Positions 23,454-28,979 of a stretch of 28,979 nt of DNA are shown here, piece after piece; position 1 is the stretch's first letter; each line of letters opens with the position of its first letter. Origin of the DNA: Nitrososphaeraceae archaeon (lineage in GTDB: Archaea > Thermoproteota > Nitrososphaeria > Nitrososphaerales > Nitrososphaeraceae); NCBI GenBank assembly GCA_025449515.1, contig JANWJI010000014.1, positions 1-28,979 of the forward strand. Reading direction: 5' to 3'. Below the pieces are notes generated by a model that was given only the letters and a program-made list of their open reading frames with translations, was not told the origin of the DNA and made no database searches. The position numbers and the translations under genes are program-made.

Positions 23454-24130
23454 TCTAATTGATCCTGTGAAATTCTGGTAGATTCCTTGAGAATCAGTTT
23501 TACTGGTCTCCAGGATTTTCTTACGAAATTAGGGGCTTCACCAAATCTCAATACCCAGTCTCTTATGAAATTGATTGTCAGTCTATCTGAAGGGTAGCCA
23601 CTACCAATGTTGCTATGAGTCTTTCTTATTTCGTAAATTTCGCTATCTCTAATAACCTTCGCAACAATTGATGCTGCAGAAACAACAGCATTTAAAGCAT
23701 CTGCATGATGAAAGGAATATAGTTTGTATACTCGACTGCTAGTGATATATGTCTCTAATAACGACGTGTACCTTAATGGTTTAACATCGCAGCAATCTAC
23801 ATACACGTTGTCTGGTTGGATATCGCTGATAACTGCTGCCATAGCTTCAGCCTCAAGCTTATTGAGTCCCTTTAGACGCACACTTTCGTCAATTTCATTT
23901 GTACTTAGCACGCACACGCAAATATAGTCCGCTACCCCAACGATCTTGCTAAACAGCTGGTGGCGTGATGTTCTGGATAGAGTCTTAGAGTCCCTCAGCT
24001 TCAAACCTCTGATTAACGGTAGCTTTGATTCCTTCACGCCGATCCCAGCAACAACTAAGGGGCCAATAACCGAGCCACGCCCGGCTTCATCAACTCCAGC
24101 AATCAATTTGTTCCGCCTAGTTATGTTCAT
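23438..24130 (-). CDS. rnhB: Ribonuclease HII
   Basis: A 230-residue endonuclease removing RNA from RNA-DNA hybrids and single ribonucleotides from DNA. It opens with the signature A-G-V-D-E-A-G-R-G-S-V-I-G-P (D14, E15), has K-L-R-D-S-K-T-L (44-51), V-Y-V-D-C-C-D (109-115, D112) and H-H-A-D-A-L-N-A-V-V-S-A-A-S-I-V-A-K (141-158, D144), so the D-E-D-D active site is complete. Length is typical for archaea. ATG at 24130. Convergent with flpA and divergent from trm1. Confidence 0.97.
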   Translation of the reverse strand: MNITRRNKLIAGVDEAGRGSVIGPLVVAGIGVKESKLPLIRGLKLRDSKTLSRTSRHQLFSKIVGVADYICVCVLSTNEIDESVRLKGLNKLEAEAMAAVISDIQPDNVYVDCCDVKPLRYTSLLETYITSSRVYKLYSFHHADALNAVVSAASIVAKVIRDSEIYEIRKTHSNIGSGYPSDRLTINFIRDWVLRFGEAPNFVRKSWRPVKLILKESTRISQDQLDQFCT

Positions 24131-24291
24131 ATAAACGAATGATAAACTGAGTTGACTGGTGAAACATATATTTTACGTGTTAATATCATATTATGGGTTG
24201 TAGTGGGCCAAGTGCTTACGCTTTGTCCAGGTACAGTCATCAAATGTCGTCTACTAACTGGCACGATTATCAAATTAAGACATGAGATTGA

Positions 24292-25653
24292 ATGGTAATT
24301 CAAGAAAACGATCAAGGATTTGTACAAATACGAGAGGAAGGAACGAACCTGTTAGTTCCCCTGTTATCGCTAACTGATGTAGTTCCTTCAAGAAACCCAG
24401 CTTTTTTTAACAAGCTCGCAAAGCTAAATCGGGATATTTCGATATTGGCATATAGAGCTTATGTTCTAGAGGTTAAAGAATCCAGAAACCGACGAAATAT
24501 GCTGGGCAATAGCGGGGTTATGGAACTCTCAAATAACGAAGTGATTACGTTTGCGGACGCACTAAGTGGGACTGGTGCACGGGGACTTAGAGTTGCAGTT
24601 GAAGCTCCGGAAATTGCAGAAGTATACATGAATGACATCAATCAACTGGCAATAGATAAGGCAAAATTGTCAGCAGAGATCAATGCAGTTGGGCATAAAT
24701 GCTTCTTCAGTTCTGATGATGTTCACAAATTCTTAGCTGAACATAAAACGAAAGATGAAAGAAGGTTTGTGATTGTGGATTTAGATCCGTTCGGTAGTCC
24801 TACGCCATATGTCGACTCTTTATTGCGATCGGTGAGGAACGGCGGTTTGATCTCGGTGACGGCGACAGATACTGCTGTGCTGTCTGGAGTATATCCAAAA
24901 GTTTGCCTCCGAAAGTACTTTGGAAGACCTATAAATAATGGCTTTTCAAACGAGACTGGAATTAGATTGCTTATATCTTTAATTTCGCTGGTCGGTGCAA
25001 GATTTGAACTTGTTGTAAGGCCAATTTTTGTTCATGCAAATTTTCATTATCTTCGAGTCTACCTTACAATTGAGAGGAGCAGTAGCAAGGCAAATAAAGT
25101 GCACGAGAATTTAGGATTTATACAATATTGTTTCAAGTGTGGGAATAGAAAAAATATACCGTTGAATCCGATTGCATCCCAATTCGGCGTGTCAAAGGAG
25201 CAATGTAGCCTTTGTAAAGATAGCTTTTATACAGTTGGAGGACCATTGTGGTCCTCAAAGCTCTTTGACAAGCAATTCGTGAAAAAGATGAACGAGCTGA
25301 AATCAACTGCAACAAATGTTGTTACTGGTGCCAGTTCCGACATAAAAAATGACTACAACAAACCATTATTACATGAGAAAACACGTTTTGGAGTGTCTCA
25401 CGAGCTACGTAGGAACAATAGTATCGATCCTATACAAAAAAGTTTAGAAGTTGCAATTACGGAACTAGATTCTATTCCTTACTATTTTCGATCAGATGAG
25501 ATATCATCGTATTTGAGAAAAAATCCCTTACCGCTCAACTCAATACTAGAGAAGCTTGTCTCAAATGGATTCAAAGCATCTAGAACTAGCCTAAATCCTG
25601 GAGCTTTCAAAACTGATGCACGTCTATCAGAGATAATTAGCGTATTGAAATAA
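24292..25653 (+). CDS. trm1: tRNA (guanine26-N2)-dimethyltransferase
   Basis: A 453-residue SAM-dependent enzyme making m2,2G26 in tRNAs. The N-terminal part has F-F-N-K-L-A-K-L-N-R-D-I-S (about 38-50). The Rossmann core carries D-A-L-S-G-T-G-A-R-G-L-R (about 89-100), D-L-D-P-F-G-S-P-T-P-Y-V-D (about 163-175), the family's DPFGxPxPF-type loop, and T-A-T-D-T-A-V-L-S-G. The middle shows a zinc site C-F-K-C and C-S-L-C. The C-terminal part has the Y-Y-F-R-S-D-E-I-S-S-Y-L segment. Length is a little over the archaeal norm. ATG at 24292, divergent from rnhB. Confidence 0.97.
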   Translation: MVIQENDQGFVQIREEGTNLLVPLLSLTDVVPSRNPAFFNKLAKLNRDISILAYRAYVLEVKESRNRRNMLGNSGVMELSNNEVITFADALSGTGARGLRVAVEAPEIAEVYMNDINQLAIDKAKLSAEINAVGHKCFFSSDDVHKFLAEHKTKDERRFVIVDLDPFGSPTPYVDSLLRSVRNGGLISVTATDTAVLSGVYPKVCLRKYFGRPINNGFSNETGIRLLISLISLVGARFELVVRPIFVHANFHYLRVYLTIERSSSKANKVHENLGFIQYCFKCGNRKNIPLNPIASQFGVSKEQCSLCKDSFYTVGGPLWSSKLFDKQFVKKMNELKSTATNVVTGASSDIKNDYNKPLLHEKTRFGVSHELRRNNSIDPIQKSLEVAITELDSIPYYFRSDEISSYLRKNPLPLNSILEKLVSNGFKASRTSLNPGAFKTDARLSEIISVLK

Positions 25654-25822
25654 GAAAGATGAGTTTTCAATTAGCTGGTTGGATATTAATTCTATTATAA
25701 TCGTATTGTCGCGTATGAAGTATGAGAGAGTTATGTTCGCCCTCACCTGAGATTGGTCTTGGCTAAGCCCTTCCACCTCACGTTGAACTATTGTTTTAAA
25801 TGGCGGTTCAGAAATTCGATCA

Positions 25823-26062
25823 TCATGAGGAATTTGCTTTTTCCTTCAAAAATAGTAGTACTGTTCGACCATTTGCCTCGCTATAACAACTTCTAAACCT
25901 AAACCCCGCGTTGCGAATCAAGCCCCCCACAAGATTGGAAAGGATTTGTTGGGGTTTTACTATTAGAAGTATTCCATAAGGACTGGTTTGAATGTCAGCA
26001 TGGTAACCTTCGATCAGGATTTTTCCCAACAGTTCTATAGGTCTCATAGCATATTGAATCAA
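25823..26062 (-). CDS. Small protein of unknown function
   Basis: A 79-residue frame (TTG start at 26062) or 74 residues from ATG at 26047. It has a mixed alpha/beta pattern: an amphipathic helix with E-L-L-G-K-I-L-I-E-G, two strands with G-I-L-L-I-V-K, and a basic end. No signal, metal motif or known family is seen. It stands alone between trm1 and an ABC ATPase. The alternation of strand-like and helix-like segments and the ATG with a following M-R-P suggest it is coding. Its identity is unknown. Confidence 0.5.
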   Translation of the reverse strand: MIQYAMRPIELLGKILIEGYHADIQTSPYGILLIVKPQQILSNLVGGLIRNAGFRFRSCYSEANGRTVLLFLKEKANSS

Positions 26063-26562
26063 TGTGAGTTAATCGCTACTGATTTTTCCATTATCATAAA
26101 AAACCGCTTACTCTATCCGGATTCGCAATTAAGTCTAATTTACTTTTCTTACCCATAAATTGGTATTTAGTTGAATAGGCATAAAATGCCTGAATATCAA
26201 ATCGCGATGGGAATTGTCTTGTTCGTTGCGATTAATGTTTAATGGCTCGCGCAGGCTCGAACTGAAGGTGTTTAAATTTTGAAGTGAACTGATAACAACA
26301 ATTTACCTGTCTGACTATGGGTAGTTCGATGTCTTATTGAATTTCTAGAAAATGGAATTATTTTTCACTATCTTCCTTTTACGCTATGATATCCACCATA
26401 GAAGTCTATTGTGAAATTACTGACAATACTGTGGACACATTTTAATAGGAATGACAGTATTCTAGTTTAATTCTTAGACGTATCAAACATGGAATGGCAG
26501 ATTTGATCACGGGATAGGAATAAATTCTACCGACTGATACAAAGCCTTGAATCAAAGAAGTC
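26063..26562. other. Intergenic region, 500 bases, no gene seen
   Basis: AT-rich, with no frame longer than about 20 codons that looks coding. One compact palindrome, AGGCAT-AAA-ATGCCT, lies at 26177-26191. The stretch probably holds promoters for the small minus-strand ORF and the ABC ATPase gene, but I see no clear RNA gene. Confidence 0.5.
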
Positions 26563-27351
26563 TTGTCCAAACTTCAAGTAATTAATGTAAGCAAACAATT
26601 CCTAGACATGAAAAATGGACATCAAGTCTCAGCAATCGAAGATATTAGTCTCTCGATTGAGGAAGGCCAATTCGTTTGCTTGGTAGGTCCCTCGGGTTGC
26701 GGCAAGTCCACACTCCTAAACATATTGGCAGGACTGGATAGACCGACTGATGGACAGGTTGTACTAAACGGACAAATTGTAACAGAAACCGGTCCAGACA
26801 GAGTTATGGTGTTTCAAGAAAATGCATTATTCCCATGGCTCAAAGTTATTGACAACGTGGAGTTTGGACTAAAAATGGCTGGAATAGAGAAGAAAAGGAG
26901 ATTCGAGATATCAATGCGATATCTTGATCTAATGCAACTGTCCAGATTTTCCAACCTATATACATATCAGTTGTCTGGTGGTATGAAACAGAGGGTAGCG
27001 ATCGCCCGAGCTCTTGTCACAGATCCTGAAGTCTTATTGATGGACGAACCATTCGCGGCTTTAGATCCACAAACAAGAGACCTTTTGTTAGTAGAATTAC
27101 AGTTAATATGGGCAAAGACCAGAAAAACCATTGTATTTGTAACTCATAATATATTAGAATCTGTTTGCTTAGGCGACAAAGTAGTCGTGTTCACTAGTCG
27201 GCCAGGAAAAATAAAGGCAGAGATCCCGGTTGACCATCGAAGACCCCGGTTGTCGGAAGACACTGAACTACAAGGATATCAGAGAAGAATTCTCGAAGAG
27301 CTTAAACACGAGATAATCAGTTCAAGGAAATCGGAAGACGCAACAATGTGA
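26563..27351 (+). CDS. ABC transporter ATPase, nitrate/sulfonate/taurine type (SsuB/TauB/NrtD-like), orphan
   Basis: A 262-residue nucleotide-binding subunit. Motifs are Walker A G-P-S-G-C-G-K-S-T (42-50), Q-loop V-F-Q-E-N-A-L-F-P-W (83-92), signature L-S-G-G-M-K-Q-R (137-144), Walker B L-L-M-D-E-P-F (158-164), D-loop A-L-D and switch H195. The P-W-L-K-V-I-D-N-V-E-F-G stretch and T-S-R-P-G-K-I near the end are typical of the SsuB/TauB/NrtD group. No permease or binding protein lies within the window beside it. It ends 107 bases before a convergent gene. TTG start at 26563. The family assignment is firm; the substrate is unknown. Confidence 0.92.
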   Translation: MSKLQVINVSKQFLDMKNGHQVSAIEDISLSIEEGQFVCLVGPSGCGKSTLLNILAGLDRPTDGQVVLNGQIVTETGPDRVMVFQENALFPWLKVIDNVEFGLKMAGIEKKRRFEISMRYLDLMQLSRFSNLYTYQLSGGMKQRVAIARALVTDPEVLLMDEPFAALDPQTRDLLLVELQLIWAKTRKTIVFVTHNILESVCLGDKVVVFTSRPGKIKAEIPVDHRRPRLSEDTELQGYQRRILEELKHEIISSRKSEDATM

Positions 27352-27458
27352 CTTCGAGTCGATTGAGTTCGAAAAGGACATTAAGTATCATGCAGACTCA
27401 TTATTTACAATGGAGCTAAATTTATGAAAGATTCTAAACAAATTGAATGGTCATTCTA

Positions 27459-28226
27459 TTACTTCCTTAGTTGTTCGAGAAGCTGTAAGCCTGCGTTAAA
27501 ATTATTGGGTGATGTCAATAGGATCTCATCTGCTAGGCGACCGGCCTCCTTTATAAAATCAATTGGAGTGTCTTTGTAGTCCGCCCAATTCAAGCCTATA
27601 ATCTTTGCCGATGGCTCATTCTTCTCACAAGGTATCATAATACACGCTATAATTTTTATCTTGTTCTGATGTGAAAGGTCGACAATGCTTCTCAAAGCCT
27701 CTAATGAATCAATAGATTGAGTGATGAAAGCATTTGGTTTCACATCTATTTTTCTCTGGATGAGTGAGGATTTGCCTATGCGATTTGGAATTGCCAAATC
27801 TAATTCAATATTCTCATTATATCTCATATTACGTAGCGCAAGCACAATTTCACTGGGCCTTGTCACCGAGTATTTTGCGCTATCGCTAGAGCCATCCCCA
27901 GCTACGAGCAGGACGCCTTTTATTCCCACTAGTAGGGCATCGGCTACAAATTGGCATATAGATAAGAAGCTTCTATCTCGGATCCTTAGACTACACGTCA
28001 CTGGTATTGAATCTAACTTTCTATTCATATTTAGATGACCTGCAGCGACAATACCAGAGATCCTTGGTATTCCTAATACGGAATCGGTGAGATGGATACC
28101 GTCGACCAATCCGTCCAAAAGTTCGGCTCTCTTTTGGAAGCCATTCATCCTCTCTCTGAGTGATGGCAGGTTAATTAATCCATTCACTTCTATTTTTGGA
28201 GGGTTTAATTCATATTTTAACTTCAT
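27459..28226 (-). CDS. Methylenetetrahydrofolate reductase (MetF)-like protein
   Basis: A 255-residue TIM-barrel flavoprotein-like protein. The MetF pattern is visible in D-G-I-H-L-T-D-S-V-L-G (about 42-52), P-V-T-C-S-L-R-I-R-D-R (75-85), where MetF has H-x-T-C-R-D-R-N, and G-I-K-G-V-L-L-V-A-G-D-G (about 101-112), matching G-I-x-N-V-L-x-L-x-G-D. It is shorter than the bacterial enzyme (about 290). It would reduce methylene- to methyl-tetrahydrofolate or tetrahydromethanopterin, but the shortened length leaves the exact reaction open. ATG at 28226. The promoter region carries an inverted repeat (see 28255-28278). It is convergent with the ABC ATPase. Confidence 0.72.
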   Translation of the reverse strand: MKLKYELNPPKIEVNGLINLPSLRERMNGFQKRAELLDGLVDGIHLTDSVLGIPRISGIVAAGHLNMNRKLDSIPVTCSLRIRDRSFLSICQFVADALLVGIKGVLLVAGDGSSDSAKYSVTRPSEIVLALRNMRYNENIELDLAIPNRIGKSSLIQRKIDVKPNAFITQSIDSLEALRSIVDLSHQNKIKIIACIMIPCEKNEPSAKIIGLNWADYKDTPIDFIKEAGRLADEILLTSPNNFNAGLQLLEQLRK

Positions 28227-28254
28227 AACTTAAGCTTATGGATTCATGATCTCC

Positions 28255-28278
28255 GCGTCGTATTATTAAATGCGACGC
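28255..28278. promoter_or_regulatory. Inverted repeat overlapping TATA-like sequence before MetF-like gene
   Basis: GCGTCG (28255-28260) and CGACGC (28273-28278) are exact inverse copies separated by 12 bases. On the minus strand the spacer reads CATTTAATAATA, a TATA-like run some 40 bases before the ATG at 28226. A repressor bound here would block the promoter. The match is only 6 bp per arm. Confidence 0.4.
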
Positions 28279-28514
28279 ATTATATCGGTTCGACAGTGGT
28301 ATAAGTGCAGTCGCCTAAACTAAAGGCAAGATCGGTGGACTGGATCATGGTAAACGACATCATCATTGCAAGTACACCATTCATTGGTGCATCAGTAAGG
28401 CTAGGATTAATTCAATTTAATACAAGTAATAACATTCTTATTTATAGGAAGGGATTCTTCAAAATGAATAACATATCAAGTATGTGAGCGTAATATAGGC
28501 TTGCGTTCTGCTGA
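28279..28514. other. Intergenic between divergent MetF-like and Nudix genes
   Basis: The whole gap is 28227-28541 (315 bases). Beyond the inverted repeat and the Nudix TATA box it holds only a 60-codon GTG-started frame (28305-28487) with unlikely composition. No RNA gene is seen. Confidence 0.45.
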
Positions 28515-28524
28515 TTATAAATAT
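28515..28524 (+). promoter_or_regulatory. TATA box of Nudix gene
   Basis: TTATAAATAT at 28515-28524 lies 18-27 nt before the ATG at 28542, the distance expected for a leaderless transcript beginning at that ATG. Confidence 0.55.
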
Positions 28525-28541
28525 CTGCCGCTATATTTCTT

Positions 28542-28979
28542 ATGATATTGCCCACTCGAAACGAATTATTGCAGAGGATAGGGGATATTCTGATAAGTGA
28601 TGCCATGTACGTGGGACCCAAAAATCACAGTCTGACATGTGCATCTGTTTTGGTAATAATTCATTATCGTCGTACCACTCCCCATATTATTCTTACTAAG
28701 CGGAGCAGTAGCGTTCGATTCCATAGTGGCGAAGTTTGCTTTCCCGGAGGTAGATATGATCCTGTCGAAGATCGAAATTTACTTGACACCGCCATTAGAG
28801 AAACGAATGAAGAATTAGGGCTCGTGTTGAAGGCAACAGATATCATTGGGAGACTCCGAGCGGTGAAAACTTTAACCTCTAATTTCATAATATATCCGTT
28901 CATAACGATTAAACAAACTGTTGCCAGGCCTATGTCCCTATCAGCTGAGGTAGAGAGGGTAATAGATGCTCCTCTCTAC
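28542..28979 (+). CDS. Nudix hydrolase, CoA-pyrophosphatase-like (3' end cut by window edge)
   Basis: 146 codons are present and open to the end of the window. The N-terminal part (M-I-L-P-T-R-N-E-L) leads to a strand A-S-V-L-V-I-I and then H-S-G-E-V-C-F-P-G-G-R, the NUDT7/CoA-diphosphatase lead-in, followed by the Nudix box G-G-R-Y-D-P-V-E-D-x7-A-I-R-E-T-N-E-E-L-G-L (R-E-x3-E-E-x-G complete). Such enzymes split CoA or acyl-CoA into phosphopantetheine and 3',5'-ADP. The spacing between the first Glu/Asp and R-E is a residue or so longer than the strict Nudix consensus, as in several CoA-type members. ATG at 28542 follows the TATA box directly. Confidence 0.85.
   Translation, partial: MILPTRNELLQRIGDILISDAMYVGPKNHSLTCASVLVIIHYRRTTPHIILTKRSSSVRFHSGEVCFPGGRYDPVEDRNLLDTAIRETNEELGLVLKATDIIGRLRAVKTLTSNFIIYPFITIKQTVARPMSLSAEVERVIDAPLY

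Noticed and set aside
25800..25830. Box C/D-like pair (ATGATGA then CTGA) on the minus strand after the small unknown gene
   Set aside because: Only 8 bases separate the boxes and no second C'/D pair was found, so a guide RNA cannot be supported.
28305..28487. 60-codon GTG-started plus-strand frame
   Set aside because: Odd composition, no ribosome-binding site or conserved motif, and it sits in the divergent promoter region of two firm genes.

Overview
The window looks like a chromosomal segment of an ammonia-oxidising archaeon of the Nitrososphaeria (Thaumarchaeota), probably a moderately AT-rich member of the Nitrososphaerales; this is inferred from gene content and no search was run. Archaeal markers are a TFB-type initiation factor, Sec61-beta, aIF1, the box C/D proteins Nop5 and fibrillarin, an archaeal RNase P RNA, a tRNA without encoded CCA, and TATA boxes about 25-30 nt before many start codons (leaderless transcription). 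Coenzyme F420 genes and a 3-hydroxybutyryl-CoA dehydrogenase of the kind used in the hydroxypropionate/hydroxybutyrate cycle fit this group.

Layout. 1-122 is the tail of an IS5-like transposase. 216-1879 (minus) is cofD-cofC for F420. 2058-3092 is an unknown membrane-anchored surface protein. 3148-5635 (minus) is an RNA-maturation block: tsr3, RNase P RNA, a NOP2/Sun rRNA m5C methyltransferase and a Nip7-like PUA protein. 5774-7147 holds a secreted repeat protein and a nuclease-fold-like unknown. 7235-9894 holds 3-hydroxyacyl-CoA dehydrogenase and adenosylhomocysteinase. 10036-10110 is tRNA-Val(CAC). 10138-12087 (minus) is Sec61-beta plus a DUF2070 membrane protein. 12238-14088 holds aIF1, a helical unknown and TFB, whose start appears frameshifted. 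14467-19993 is a peptide/nickel-type ABC importer (binding protein plus two permeases) with no ATPase beside it. 20191-21321 holds a possibly broken Cys-rich ORF and a divergent JAMM protease / PqqD-like pair sharing an inverted repeat. 21404-25653 is a second RNA-processing block: nop5, flpA, rnhB, trm1. 25823-28979 holds a small unknown, an orphan SsuB/TauB-like ATPase, a MetF-like protein and the start of a Nudix hydrolase.

How the genes work together. Two blocks serve stable-RNA maturation: RNase P RNA, Tsr3, NSUN, Nip7, Nop5/fibrillarin and Trm1. Most use S-adenosylmethionine, so adenosylhomocysteinase recycles their by-product and the MetF-like protein may feed one-carbon units, although these genes are not in one operon. 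I did not find a convincing new defence or mobile system. The observations most worth checking are the TFB start, the transporter lacking an ATPase, the JAMM/PqqD intergenic repeat and the RNase P RNA.
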